64,000 nucleotides of DNA from NCBI GenBank assembly GCA_965231815.1, contig OZ246890.1:2728001-2792000 (forward strand), in the 5' to 3' direction. The DNA comes from JAPPFW01 sp965231815 (GTDB lineage Bacteria > Actinomycetota > Acidimicrobiia > Spongiisociales > Spongiisociaceae). Under the pieces are notes generated by a model. It had not been told where the DNA came from. It saw only the letters and a program-made list of their open reading frames with translations, and did not search any database. A program made the position numbers and the translations under genes. Below are positions 19,120-28,438 of this stretch, piece after piece. Each line of letters starts with the position of its first letter. The first letter of the stretch is position 1.

Positions 19120-19911
19120 ATGCGACTACTGCTCTCCGAGTTGACCCGGCAAGAGAGTCGATCGATCGCCAGGGACGGCGTAGTGGTGCTGCCGGTCGGC
19201 GCCACCGAACAACACGGACCACATCTCCCGGTCGGGACCGACGCCATGGGCGCCGAATACGTCGCTCGCCGAGCCGCCGCTGACGTGGTGGACCAGTTTC
19301 CGATTGCGGTTGCTCCCACCCTCTGGTACGGCTCCTCGCCCCATCACATACCGTTCGGTGGGACGATGTCTCTGGACGCCGGAACCTACCTGGCTGTGTT
19401 GATGGACCTGGGTCGCTCCCTCGCTCGGGCATCCTTCCGGCGCTTGTTCATTGTCAACGGCCACGGCGGCAACCACGAGTTGATAGGGGTGGCCGCCCGG
19501 GACCTAGCCCTCGAAGAGGGCCTGGAGGTTGCGGCATGCTCATGGTGGGCCCTGGCGTCCGACGAGTTGGCCGCGGTAGGCGCCGCCGAGATCGGACGGA
19601 CCCCCGGCCACGCAGGGGCCTTCGAAACGTCGGTGGTCCTAGCCCTGGACGACAGCCTCGTTCGTGAACCGCTCCCGCACCGGCCCGACTGGGAGAGTTC
19701 GCTCATCGGTACCGTCGACGCGCCTCTACGGATCGAGAGACCTGGAAGTTGGCAGGCCACCGACGGGTTCACCGATAGTCCCTCCAACGGAACAGCCGAG
19801 TTGGGACATGCCTTTTTGAAAGTCGGCATCGACGAGGTCGCCGCTGCCATGGCCGAGTTCTACTACGGTTCCAGCACCGCTCCGGCGACCCGGACGGTCA
19901 CGCAATCCTAG
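19120..19911 (+). CDS. Creatininase-family amidohydrolase
   Basis: The 263-residue protein has the family hallmarks: LPVGATEQHGPHLPVGTD (~residues 24-41) with metal ligands, WYGSSPHH (~69), and the glycine-rich FIVNGHGGNHE (~110). Family members hydrolyse cyclic or linear amides such as creatinine, or act in formamide or cofactor maturation. The M20 peptidase gene follows after 17 bp, so the two are probably co-transcribed and may cleave successive amide bonds. The substrate is not known. Confidence 0.9.
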   Translation: MRLLLSELTRQESRSIARDGVVVLPVGATEQHGPHLPVGTDAMGAEYVARRAAADVVDQFPIAVAPTLWYGSSPHHIPFGGTMSLDAGTYLAVLMDLGRSLARASFRRLFIVNGHGGNHELIGVAARDLALEEGLEVAACSWWALASDELAAVGAAEIGRTPGHAGAFETSVVLALDDSLVREPLPHRPDWESSLIGTVDAPLRIERPGSWQATDGFTDSPSNGTAELGHAFLKVGIDEVAAAMAEFYYGSSTAPATRTVTQS

Positions 19912-19928
19912 TTTCGGGAGGAGTAGGA

Positions 19929-21101
19929 ATGACGGAGTTATTCGAGCGGGCCGCGGCCGCCATCGACACGAGACGGGTGGTCGACCTCGCTCGTGCTCTG
20001 TGCGGCGTGCGTTCCGACGACCCGACGGCCGAGGGACCACGCGCCGAGATCATCGCCGACGTTCTCGACCGAGCCGGTGTCGACGTGCACATCGCCGACG
20101 TGGTCCAAGGACGCCCCAACGTGATCGCCCGTATCCCGGGAGAAGGCAAGCGCGCTCCGCTCGTGCTGCAGGGCCACATCGACGCCTGGATCTATCCGTC
20201 CGGCTGGACCCATGACCCGTACGACCCATGGGAGGACGGCGCCAAGCTGTACGGAGGCGGCGTTACCGACATGCTGGGAGGGGTGGCGGCTATGGTGGCA
20301 GCCGTTGAAGCCGCCCCGGAGTTCGGTCCTCTTCCCGGAGACCTGATACTGCACGCCACCATGTATCACAACGGCAGCGGGTTGGGAGCGAAGTACGCGC
20401 TGGCAACGGAAGGCCCGTCCGACGGCTACGGGATCTGCGGAGAACCGTCGGACCTCAGCATCCACACCGCCAATGGCGGCTGCTTCAAGTTCGAGATCCT
20501 GCTCACAGGAACACCCGGACACGTATCCCGGATGGAATCGGCCGTGGACACTCTCCGGCCGGCGGTCGCTATCTATGACAAACTCGTCGACCACCGATTC
20601 GCCCACGATCCCGAGCCCCGGCTGCCGGACCTGCCGCGCCTGCTGATCGGCCAGTTGCAAGCCGGCGAGGCGCCCGGCGCAGTGGCCGACTCGACCGCCA
20701 TCCGCGGTGACCTGCGGTGCGTGCCCGGAATGAACAGGTCAGGTGTCAGGCAGGAGATCGTAGATATCGTCGAGAGCGTCGTCCCCGACGATGTAGATCG
20801 ACGAGTGCGCATAATCGGGCTTCACCAACCGTTCCTCGGCGCCACTTCCGGCCCGCTCGTCGACGCCATCACGGCTGCGCAGACCCGGATACTCGGCAGT
20901 GTCCCGCGCGTAACCAACGAGCTTCCCGGCCAGGCTTTCGTCACCGACGCGGCAGACCTGGCCGCGGCGGGTCTCGAGACCGTCGTGTACGGTGTCGGCG
21001 CCTGGCATTACGCCCCGGACGAGTGGGTGTACATAGATCATCTGGCGGGGTCGGCCCGCGTTTATCTGGCTGTCGCAGCCCTGCTCGGGGCGGATTCCTG
21101 A
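19929..21101 (+). CDS. M20-family amidohydrolase/deacylase (ArgE/DapE-like)
   Basis: The 390-residue protein starts at ATG 19929 behind GGGAGGAG. It shows the zinc-site segments LVLQGHIDAW (~residue 80), YGGGVTDMLGG (~115, normally GRGA.DMKGG) and GEPSD (~175), plus the dimerisation-domain block TGTPGHVSRME (~200). M20 enzymes cleave N-acyl amino acids or dipeptides. The gene lies between creatininase and an amidohydrolase, consistent with stepwise hydrolysis of an amide substrate. Confidence 0.87.
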   Translation: MTELFERAAAAIDTRRVVDLARALCGVRSDDPTAEGPRAEIIADVLDRAGVDVHIADVVQGRPNVIARIPGEGKRAPLVLQGHIDAWIYPSGWTHDPYDPWEDGAKLYGGGVTDMLGGVAAMVAAVEAAPEFGPLPGDLILHATMYHNGSGLGAKYALATEGPSDGYGICGEPSDLSIHTANGGCFKFEILLTGTPGHVSRMESAVDTLRPAVAIYDKLVDHRFAHDPEPRLPDLPRLLIGQLQAGEAPGAVADSTAIRGDLRCVPGMNRSGVRQEIVDIVESVVPDDVDRRVRIIGLHQPFLGATSGPLVDAITAAQTRILGSVPRVTNELPGQAFVTDAADLAAAGLETVVYGVGAWHYAPDEWVYIDHLAGSARVYLAVAALLGADS

Positions 21102-21139
21102 TCCCGGGATCCGAGACGGCGGCCTGAGGATAGGCGAGA

Positions 21140-21991
21140 GTGATCGTCGACTGCCACACCCACGTCGGGGCGTTGGAACACTTCAGCCCGACTTTCGTTG
21201 CCGAGATGGTCCGGGCCTGGGGTGAGATGAGATGGCCCGCCGACGACCTCGGCGCCCACCAAGCGGCCATGTCCGGAGTGGACAGAGCGATCGTCGTCGC
21301 CATGGACGCTCCCGCGGTTGGAATGGTCGTGCCCAACGAGTACGTGAGCGCCTACGTCGCAACCGACCCGGGCAGGCTGATCGGATTCGCCAGCGTGGAT
21401 CCCAACCGGTCGGACGCTATCGAGCGGCTGGATTTCGCGGTCGAGGTACTCGGGCTCAAGGGTCTCAAGGTGGGCCCCATCTACCAGCACTTCGATCCGA
21501 CCTCACCTCAGGCCATCAAGGTCTTCCAACGGGCGGAGGAATTGCACCTTCCTGTACTGTGCCATCAGGGCACGACCTTCGTGTCCGACGCACCTCTTCG
21601 CTGGGCGAGGCCCTTCCTGATCGACGACGTGGCGCGGGGCTGTCCCGACTTGAAACTCTTCATCGCCCACCTCGGGCATCCCTGGTGCGAGGAGACGATG
21701 GCGGTGATCCGCAAGCATCCCAACCTCTACGCGGATGTGTCGGCCCTCCACACCCGACCGGCGCAGCTGTACATGGCACTGCTGTCTGCTATGGAATACC
21801 GGGTCACGGACAAGCTGCTGTTCGGAACCGACTTCCCGTTCGCCACCGCTGCACAGACCGAAGCGGCATTACGCGGCGTGAACGAAGCCGTCGGAGGGGG
21901 TTGGCCATCGATACCGAGCGAGGTGATCGAGGGAATCATCCATCGTCCGACATTGCAGATACTCGGACTCGAAGATAGCGGTGGTCCGTGA
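21140..21991 (+). CDS. Amidohydrolase_2-family metal hydrolase/decarboxylase, second copy
   Basis: The 283-residue protein (GTG start) begins MIVDCHTHVG with the HxH metal motif. It continues with LKGLKVGPIYQHFDPT (~residue 108), LCHQGTTFVSDAPLRWARP (~140), FIAHLGHPWCEE (~175) and KLLFGTDFPF (~230). It is clearly paralogous to the protein at 15695. It lies ~40 bp after the M20 gene and is likely in the same transcript. Function may be hydrolysis or non-oxidative decarboxylation of an intermediate. Confidence 0.87.
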   Translation: MIVDCHTHVGALEHFSPTFVAEMVRAWGEMRWPADDLGAHQAAMSGVDRAIVVAMDAPAVGMVVPNEYVSAYVATDPGRLIGFASVDPNRSDAIERLDFAVEVLGLKGLKVGPIYQHFDPTSPQAIKVFQRAEELHLPVLCHQGTTFVSDAPLRWARPFLIDDVARGCPDLKLFIAHLGHPWCEETMAVIRKHPNLYADVSALHTRPAQLYMALLSAMEYRVTDKLLFGTDFPFATAAQTEAALRGVNEAVGGGWPSIPSEVIEGIIHRPTLQILGLEDSGGP

Positions 21992-22150
21992 AATGATTCT
22001 CCGTACCTTGCCTACCTTCGACGCTCCTCGCCGCGTTCCGCCTTTTCGGCATACCGCTGCGCGTGCGCCTTCGTCGGCGGGCCTGCCGGAGGGCGCGGAT
22101 TCCGCTGCGTGCCACGCCGCCGCTTCACAGACACACCATGAGGAGCGAAG

Positions 22151-23269
22151 ATGAGGATCAAGCGAATCCGCACCACGCCCGTCGCCGTACCGATGGCCCC
22201 GGAACGGATCATCTCGGGGTCCGGCGGCACGCATGACCGGTCTCCCTTCCTGATTGTCGAAGTAGAGACCGACCAGGATCTGGTGGGACTCGGCGAAGTG
22301 TCTTGCACACCCGTATGGAGCGGCGAGGACTCCACCACGGCTGCTCACGTCATCGACTCTTACATCGGACCTGCCGTGGCCGATCTCGACCCACGCGCGC
22401 CGGAGGCGGCCTGGCCTGCCATCGAGGGGGCGATTGCGGGACATAAGTTCACCAAAGCCGCGGTGGAGATGGCGCTTTGGGACATCGCGGGCAAGGCGGT
22501 CGGTCTCCCGGTTCACAGGCTGCTCGGCGGTCCCGTGATGCCCGAGATACCGACCAAGTTCTCGGTGACCGGCGCCACTCCCGGCCACGCCGCGGAGGTA
22601 GCTTCGTGGGCGGTCGCCCGAGGATTCCCGGCGATGAAGGTCAAGGTGGGCCGGGGTGGGGTGGCGGACGATGTAGCCCGGGTAACGGCCGTCCGAGAAG
22701 CGATCGGAAACCATATCGTGCTGGGAGTCGACGCCAACTGCGGATGGGACCGGGCCGAGGCGATCCTGGCGGGTCGGCGCCTCGCCGGGTTGGACGTTTC
22801 CTTCATGGAGCAGCCGGTCGCGGCGCGAGACTACGCGGGCATGGCGGAGGTCCGGCGCCGAGTCGAGATGCCGGTGGTCGCCGACGAGTCGGCCGGTACC
22901 GCCGAGGACGCAGCCCTGCTGGCGATCAACGAGTCTTGCGACATCCTCTCCATCTACGTCGGAATGTCCGGTGGAATCGCTCCGGCGCGCCGCATCGCCG
23001 CGGTGGCAACCTCGTTCGGTCTGGGATGGACGATCGGGAGCAACCTTGAACTCGGCATTGCCCTCGCGGCGCACATGCACATTGCCGCGTCTACCCACGG
23101 ACTCGACCGGCGCGTGCCGGCAGACATCCTGAGTCCCTTCTACTACGAGGGTGATGTGATCTCCGAGCCTCTGGATGTCCGGGCCGGCGTCGCTCTACCG
23201 CCGGAAGGGCCGGGACTCGGTGTACGGCTGGATAGGGATGCGCTTGACAGATACCGGGACGATGATTGA
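22151..23269 (+). CDS. Enolase-superfamily (mandelate racemase/muconate lactonising) enzyme 1
   Basis: The 372-residue protein starts at ATG 22151 behind GAGGAGCGAAG. The N-terminal capping domain is followed by the barrel with catalytic KVKVG (~residue 160) and metal ligands in VDANCGW, MEQPV and ADESA. The second catalytic lysine expected before the Gly-Gly pair, present in the neighbouring paralogue as YPGKCGG, is Met here (YVGMSGG). The enzyme would thus be expected to use one general base. Superfamily members racemise, epimerise or cycloisomerise carboxylates. It is followed 33 bp later by the second copy. Confidence 0.88.
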   Translation: MRIKRIRTTPVAVPMAPERIISGSGGTHDRSPFLIVEVETDQDLVGLGEVSCTPVWSGEDSTTAAHVIDSYIGPAVADLDPRAPEAAWPAIEGAIAGHKFTKAAVEMALWDIAGKAVGLPVHRLLGGPVMPEIPTKFSVTGATPGHAAEVASWAVARGFPAMKVKVGRGGVADDVARVTAVREAIGNHIVLGVDANCGWDRAEAILAGRRLAGLDVSFMEQPVAARDYAGMAEVRRRVEMPVVADESAGTAEDAALLAINESCDILSIYVGMSGGIAPARRIAAVATSFGLGWTIGSNLELGIALAAHMHIAASTHGLDRRVPADILSPFYYEGDVISEPLDVRAGVALPPEGPGLGVRLDRDALDRYRDDD

Positions 23270-23302
23270 GACCTGACAGTTCCGAGACCGAGGTCACGCC
23301 GC

Positions 23303-24418
23303 TTGAAGATAGTCGAGATAACCGCGACGCCGGTTGAGGTCCCCCGGCTGGCGCACCTCCTCCCCAAGACGGCTCACGGCGAGGTCTCGGCCAGCCGCTA
23401 CGTTATCCTCGAGATAGAAGACAGCTCGGGAATGGTGGGGATCGGCGAGGTTACCTGCTCACCCGCCTGGAACGGCGAAGAGGCGCTGGAGACATCCCGG
23501 CTCGTAGCAGGCCCGCTCCGATCGGAACTCCGGGGCGCCGATCCTCGCTCATGGCCCGATGTATCCACCGGATTCGACGGAGCGGTCCGCAATCGCCCGT
23601 TCCTGCGGGCAGCGGTGGAGATGGCCTGCCTGGATCTCGCGGCGAGGCACCTCGCTTTACCTGCCCACGCGCTGCTCGGTGGCGCCTACCGAACGACCAT
23701 CGCCACCAAGATCGTACTTCCGGCCCGCGATATCGAAACTGTGCGGGCGATGGCCGAGGGGCTGGCCGGGCTCGGAATAGCGACGGTCAAGGTCAAAGTC
23801 GGACTGGACGTCGACCAGGATATCGCCCGGGTCGCCACGGTGAGGAAAGCCCTCGGACCCGAGGTGAGGATCACGGTGGACGCCAACGAGGGTTGGTCCC
23901 TCGCGGAGGCGAGATCGGCCATGGGCCCGCTCCGGACGCTCGGAGTGGTGGCAGCAGAACAGCCCCTTCCTCGCCACGCGTGGGAGGCGTCGGCGGAGTT
24001 AAGGCGGGCCGGTGGCATGGCGGTGATGGGTGACGAGTCCATCTGGACCCGAGAAGACGTGATCAGAGCCGCCCGAACCGGCGCCTTCGACACCGTAAGC
24101 CTGTATCCCGGCAAGTGCGGAGGGCTACGCAGAACGATCGCGCTAGCCGACCTGGCGCACGGACTCGGGTTAGCCGTCTCCTACGGGTCGAATCTGGAAC
24201 TAGGGATAGGCGCCGCGGCGATCGCACATACCGTCGCAGCGACCAGGCGACTCAGCTCGCTGGTTCCGGCGGACCTGATCGGCCCTCTGTACTTCGAGTC
24301 GACCATAGTAGAGGATGCCGGATTCGTGGGTTGGGCCGGAGCGACGGTCCCGCCGGGTACAGGTCTCGGCGTAGCGCTCGACCGGACTGCCCTTGACCGT
24401 TACCGGATCCGCTCATGA
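23303..24418 (+). CDS. Enolase-superfamily (muconate lactonising-like) enzyme 2
   Basis: The 371-residue protein (TTG start) is a diverged tandem paralogue of the upstream gene. It has KVKVG (~residue 163), VDANEGW (metal Asp, ~192), AEQPL, GDESI and LYPGKCGG with the second catalytic Lys. The SYGSNLELGIG block near the C-terminus matches the family. Its end lies 15 bp from the end of the convergent IclR gene. The pair may act on two stereoisomers or on successive intermediates. Confidence 0.88.
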   Translation: MKIVEITATPVEVPRLAHLLPKTAHGEVSASRYVILEIEDSSGMVGIGEVTCSPAWNGEEALETSRLVAGPLRSELRGADPRSWPDVSTGFDGAVRNRPFLRAAVEMACLDLAARHLALPAHALLGGAYRTTIATKIVLPARDIETVRAMAEGLAGLGIATVKVKVGLDVDQDIARVATVRKALGPEVRITVDANEGWSLAEARSAMGPLRTLGVVAAEQPLPRHAWEASAELRRAGGMAVMGDESIWTREDVIRAARTGAFDTVSLYPGKCGGLRRTIALADLAHGLGLAVSYGSNLELGIGAAAIAHTVAATRRLSSLVPADLIGPLYFESTIVEDAGFVGWAGATVPPGTGLGVALDRTALDRYRIRS

Positions 24419-24433
24419 CGGGAGCGAAGTTCC

Positions 24434-25174
24434 CTACGCTCGCAGCGTGAGCCTCGGGTTCATAGTCGCGACACGTTCAAGCAGGGAGGGCGCCAAGGCC
24501 ATCATCTCGTCCTTGGTCCACCGGTAGGACGGTCCGGTGATCGATAGCGCCACCTCGTCTCGATTGGCGCCCAACCGGAGCGAGAATCCCAGGCAGCACA
24601 CACCCGGACGACCCTCCTCGAGGTCGACGCTATACCCCCGTTCCCTGGTACGCATCACCTCCGCCCTGAGCGCGGTCGCGTCGGTTGTCGAGTACGGGGT
24701 CATTTTCTCCAGATGTAACTGATCCAGGACCGAGTCCAGTTCGGGGTCGGATAGCGCCGCCAGGTATGCCTTGCCGAGAGCAGACGCATGCAGGGCGTCT
24801 CTGGTACCGAGTTCGCACGAAACACGGAGCGGGTTGTGGCTGTCCACCCTGCCTACTATCAGCATCCGCTGACCGTGTGGCACGGCGATGTGCACCGTCT
24901 CTCCGGACATGTCCCGAAGCTCTCCGGCAAGTTGGAGCGCTTCCTGGAAGGAGGTTCCGGCAGCTGCGGCCTGGCCCACCGCTATCAGGTGCGGACTGAC
25001 CATGTAGGTTCGGCGGTCATCCAGCACGATCCAATCCAGTTCCCGGAGGGTGTTCAGCAGGCGCAGGGCATTGGACTTGTGGACCCCCAACTCCCCGGCA
25101 ACGTCATCCAGCCTCACCCTGCCCTCGCGGGCGACGAACTCGACAGCTCGTACTACCCGTGCCACGGTCTCCAT
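24434..25174 (-). CDS. IclR-family transcriptional regulator
   Basis: The 246-residue protein has an N-terminal winged helix (LDDVAGELGVHKSNALRLLNTL, ~residues 20-42) and a C-terminal ligand-binding domain (VGRVDSHNPLRVSCELGTRDALHASALGKAYLA, ~105-140, and RGYSVDLEEGRPGVCCLG). IclR proteins sense small catabolic metabolites. It faces the ABC importer operon across a 300-bp intergenic region that holds a promoter and a palindromic operator candidate. A matching operator lies in front of the U32/creatininase/M20 run, so it probably controls both. Confidence 0.92.
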   Translation of the reverse strand: METVARVVRAVEFVAREGRVRLDDVAGELGVHKSNALRLLNTLRELDWIVLDDRRTYMVSPHLIAVGQAAAAGTSFQEALQLAGELRDMSGETVHIAVPHGQRMLIVGRVDSHNPLRVSCELGTRDALHASALGKAYLAALSDPELDSVLDQLHLEKMTPYSTTDATALRAEVMRTRERGYSVDLEEGRPGVCCLGFSLRLGANRDEVALSITGPSYRWTKDEMMALAPSLLERVATMNPRLTLRA

Positions 25175-25364
25175 CAGAGCACTTTCCCCCTCACAGACAA
25201 TCTCGCGAGACTAGCGGCGGGGCAGGGAACCGCGACTGCCCGGTCCTTGAAGCCCGCAGGTCCGACCGCTCGGCGGATAGGCGCCGGCGGGTGAGCGCAC
25301 ACGGCTTCGAACGGTTCCGGCCGAACAGACCATCTGGACCTCGCGATACCAGCCCGTATACCAC

Positions 25365-25394
25365 TTGACACCCTCTATTAGGCGTGACAACAAT
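25365..25394 (+). promoter_or_regulatory. Promoter of the ABC importer operon
   Basis: TTGACA (25365-25370), an 18-bp spacer and AACAAT (25389-25394) form a probable sigma70 promoter ~80 bp upstream of the substrate-binding-protein start. The -10 is a 4/6 match. Confidence 0.55.
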
Positions 25395-25400
25395 GATATT

Positions 25401-25425
25401 CGCAAAGCGGTTGCGCTCAGCGCAA
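25401..25425. promoter_or_regulatory. Operator candidate, copy 2, with overlapping second palindrome
   Basis: CGCAAAGCGGTTGCG (25401-25415) matches the operator at 17809-17823 at 13 of 15 positions and starts 7 bp after the -10. A perfect palindrome TTGCGCT-C-AGCGCAA (25411-25425) overlaps it. Binding here would block transcription start. The adjacent IclR protein is the obvious candidate. Confidence 0.6.
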
Positions 25426-25474
25426 CATCATACACACAGTGGAGACTTGCCTCTCCACGGAGGAGGAGGACGCG

Positions 25475-26635
25475 ATGGCGATACGAAGACGGGTGATCGG
25501 CGCGGTCATAGCTCTCTTTCTCGTAGCCGCCGCCTGCGGTGGCGACGAACCGGCGCCCACGACAGCTGCGGCTACTACAGCGGCAGCCGAGGAGATGAGC
25601 GTGTGCGAGGGGACCACGCTGAGCTTCATAGGGCTCGACGGTGAAGCCGGAGAGGTCGAACTCGAAGCATGGCGGGAAGAGAACAACGTCACCCTCGAGA
25701 CCAACTGGCCCGGTAACTGGCCACAGTTCGTCACAGCGATCAAAGTCGGGGACGTCTACGACCTGGCGACCATCGCCTACTTCCAGGCTCAACGCCAGAT
25801 CGAGGCCGGTCTCTTCCACCCGATCGACACCAGCCGGCTCTCGAACTGGGACAAGATGTTCGCGGGCCTGCGTGAGAACGTGTCGTTGCGCGGTACCGAC
25901 GGTCAGGTGTACGGCGTGCCGATCGCCTGGGGGGACGGTCCTTACATCTATCACCCCGAACGTGTCCCCAACCCGCCCGTGTCGATCCTCGAGCTGGCGG
26001 AGCCGGAGTGGGAGGGCCGCTTTACCCTGTTCGACTCCGCGATCTGGCTCTTCTCGATGCTGGCCGTCGCCCTTGAATTCGACGACGGGGTCGGTGAGTT
26101 GACCTACGTCACGGACGAACAGATGGAATCGATCAAGGAAGAAGCGATCAAGATCGTGAGAAATGCAGCCGGTTTCACCAACGGCTACCAGGAAGCCACC
26201 GACGTGATCGTCGCGGGCGACTCGGACCTCAACATAAACGGTTGGGAAGCGATGCTCACCTGGGCCGAGGAGCAGGGCGAGACCCTCGACTTCGACTTCT
26301 TCGTGGAGTCGGGCGGAGGCGGCTGGTGGGACGGCCTCGCCATTCCCGTAACCGCCGACGACATCGACTGCGCCTACGAGTACATCGACCTGATGATCTC
26401 CGACGAGATCAACGCCCAGGTCGGCGAGAACCTGGTCTCGGGGGTCGTCAATGAGGTGTCGGCCGAACTGGCCGGCCCGGGCGCCCAGATATATGACTAC
26501 GACCTGGTGAGGCCGGAAGTGCCGGAGGTGTCGTTCCGGGATCAGTCCCCACCCGAGGACGACGATGCCGAGGAAGGCATCGCATCGTACTCCGACTGGC
26601 TGGAGACCTGGGAAGAGGTGAAGGCAGAGCTGTAG
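25475..26635 (+). CDS. ABC transporter substrate-binding lipoprotein (polyamine/PotD type)
   Basis: The 386-residue protein starts at ATG 25475 behind GGAGGAGGAGG. It has a basic N-terminus, a hydrophobic segment and a lipobox (FLVAAACGG, Cys ~22), then an Ala/Thr-rich linker (APTTAAATTAAAEE) typical of actinobacterial lipoproteins. The mature part is an extracytoplasmic solute-binding domain (WPGNWPQFVTAIK; PIAWGDGPYIYHPERVP; SYSDWLETWEEVKAEL). It is the first gene of an operon with two permeases and an ATPase of the spermidine/putrescine class, and it is encoded just after the candidate IclR operator. Confidence 0.9.
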   Translation: MAIRRRVIGAVIALFLVAAACGGDEPAPTTAAATTAAAEEMSVCEGTTLSFIGLDGEAGEVELEAWREENNVTLETNWPGNWPQFVTAIKVGDVYDLATIAYFQAQRQIEAGLFHPIDTSRLSNWDKMFAGLRENVSLRGTDGQVYGVPIAWGDGPYIYHPERVPNPPVSILELAEPEWEGRFTLFDSAIWLFSMLAVALEFDDGVGELTYVTDEQMESIKEEAIKIVRNAAGFTNGYQEATDVIVAGDSDLNINGWEAMLTWAEEQGETLDFDFFVESGGGGWWDGLAIPVTADDIDCAYEYIDLMISDEINAQVGENLVSGVVNEVSAELAGPGAQIYDYDLVRPEVPEVSFRDQSPPEDDDAEEGIASYSDWLETWEEVKAEL

Positions 26636-26672
26636 GGGGAACGCTCGGGGGTAGCGTTATCCTGAAGCAAGA

Positions 26673-27605
26673 GTGGCTGGTCTAGGGACAGTCGACCGTA
26701 TAGAGCCTCCGCGGATTGACGACTCCGTGTCGTTAGCAGCGGAGGCTCTCGGCCGTAAGCGACGACGAGACCGGATCGTGGCCTGGCTGCAGTTGCTGCC
26801 GGGATCAGCCTTCTTCTTCGCCTTCTTCCTGCTACCCCTGCTGGGCTTGCTGGCGATGAGCTTCTTCAGCCTGGTCGACTTCGAGCCGGTTGTGGACTTC
26901 ACCATCTCCAACTATGCCGAGGTCCTGACCAGCAGCGTGCACGCCCGGCTAGCGTTGCGCACGGTCCAGGCGGCGACGATCGTCACGGCCATCGTCCTCC
27001 TCGTCAGCTTCCCGTTCGCGTACACTCTGAACTTCGTGTTCCGGCGCCGGCGCCAGTTGCTGTTCTTCCTGGTCCTGGTCAGCTTGTTCGGCGGTTATAT
27101 CGTCCGTATCTATGCCTGGAGGAGCATCCTCGGGAACCAGGGAGTGATCAACCAGGGTCTCATGGCCTTCGGCATCGTAGACGAACCGGTGAGGGAACTT
27201 CTCAACAGCATGTACGCGGTAGGAGCCTCGCTGGTCAACTTCCTCGTCCCGCTTGGCGTTCTCCCGATATACGCGGCCATGCAGAACGTGTCGCCGGGAA
27301 TAGCCGAGGCCGCCCGTGATCTCGGCGCGTCGCGACTCCGGGCCGCCCGCCAGATCGTTCTACCCCTATCGATGCGGGGGGTACGAGCGGCGGCGGCATT
27401 CGTCTTCATCGCCACACTGGGTGAGTGGGTGACGCCTCGCCTGCTGGGCGGGACCGAGGATCTTCTGATCGGGAACCGTATCGAGTACTACTTCGGGGCT
27501 TCGCTGGATTGGCCGGCCGGCGCCGCTCTCGCCATCACGCTCATAGTGGCCATGGGCGTCGCCGCGTACGCGATCATGTCCCTCATGAAACGGTTGGCGC
27601 GATGA
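26673..27605 (+). CDS. ABC transporter permease (PotB type)
   Basis: The 310-residue inner-membrane protein has about six membrane segments, the first after a ~35-residue cytoplasmic stretch (LPGSAFFFAFFLLPLLGLLAMSFF). The EAA loop that contacts the ATPase is EAARDLGASRLRAARQIVLPLS (~residue 210). It starts at GTG 26673 with a weak ribosome site. The stop overlaps the next start (ATGA). It is the first of two permease subunits of the importer. Confidence 0.9.
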   Translation: MAGLGTVDRIEPPRIDDSVSLAAEALGRKRRRDRIVAWLQLLPGSAFFFAFFLLPLLGLLAMSFFSLVDFEPVVDFTISNYAEVLTSSVHARLALRTVQAATIVTAIVLLVSFPFAYTLNFVFRRRRQLLFFLVLVSLFGGYIVRIYAWRSILGNQGVINQGLMAFGIVDEPVRELLNSMYAVGASLVNFLVPLGVLPIYAAMQNVSPGIAEAARDLGASRLRAARQIVLPLSMRGVRAAAAFVFIATLGEWVTPRLLGGTEDLLIGNRIEYYFGASLDWPAGAALAITLIVAMGVAAYAIMSLMKRLAR

Positions 27606-28438
27606 CCGCGACCACCGTATCCCCGCCGTCACCTGGAGGTTGGCGACGAGGCTTGGCGAAGCTACGGCGGCGTCCCATCGCCTCGTCCGGTTTCGTCGGG
27701 GTGGTGCTGGTCTACCTGTTCGCGCCCCTCATCGTGATGGTTGCCTTCTCGTTCAATTCCTCCCCCCGGCTCAGTTTCCCCTTCTCCGGCCTCTCGTTAC
27801 GATGGTACGAGGAGATCTTCACCGACACCCTGGTGCTCCGGGCCTTCCGCAGAAGCGTGCAAGCGGCGGTGGTGACCGCCGGCATCACCGGGGTTCTGGG
27901 ACTGCTGGCTGCGCTGGGAATCCTCAAGATCGCGAAACGCGCCAGAGGGTTCATCCTGGCCATCTCGGCTGCGCCACTCGCGGTACCGGGGCTTCTCTTC
28001 TCGATCGGTTTGGCGATCATGTATCGACAGATAGGCTTCGAACGCTCCATCTGGGCAGCGACCCTGGGGCATGCGTTGATCGCCCTTCCATTCGTATTCC
28101 TGGTGGTCGGAGCGTCGCTGGAGCGATTCCGGTTCACGCTGCTGGAAGCGGCGCGAGATCTGGGTGCCTCACGTTGGCATGCGTTCCGGACGATCACGCT
28201 CCCGTTGATCCTTCCGGCCGTCATGGGTGCGATGCTCCTAGCCGCGGCGATCTCCATCGATGACTTCGTGATCGCGTTCTTCACGGCCGGGCAGGACAAG
28301 ACGCTGCCCCTGATCATGTACGGACGGGTCCTGAAGGGCATCGACCCGACCCTGAACGCGATCGGTACAGTGATGCTATTGCTGACGACGAGCCTGGCAT
28401 TCATGGCGGCGCGTCGAACGACGATCGGTGAGCGATGA
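27602..28438 (+). CDS. ABC transporter permease (PotC type)
   Basis: The 278-residue inner-membrane protein starts at ATG 27602 in an ATGA overlap with the first permease. It has about six membrane segments and an EAA loop EAARDLGASRWHAFRTITLPLI (~residue 180), followed by DDFVIAFFTAG, which is typical of PotC-like proteins. It pairs with the upstream permease to form the channel. Confidence 0.9.
   Translation: MTATTVSPPSPGGWRRGLAKLRRRPIASSGFVGVVLVYLFAPLIVMVAFSFNSSPRLSFPFSGLSLRWYEEIFTDTLVLRAFRRSVQAAVVTAGITGVLGLLAALGILKIAKRARGFILAISAAPLAVPGLLFSIGLAIMYRQIGFERSIWAATLGHALIALPFVFLVVGASLERFRFTLLEAARDLGASRWHAFRTITLPLILPAVMGAMLLAAAISIDDFVIAFFTAGQDKTLPLIMYGRVLKGIDPTLNAIGTVMLLLTTSLAFMAARRTTIGER

Noticed and set aside
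18809..19120. 103-codon open frame between U32-like and creatininase genes
   Set aside because: No ribosome site, no recognisable features, composition like non-coding DNA.
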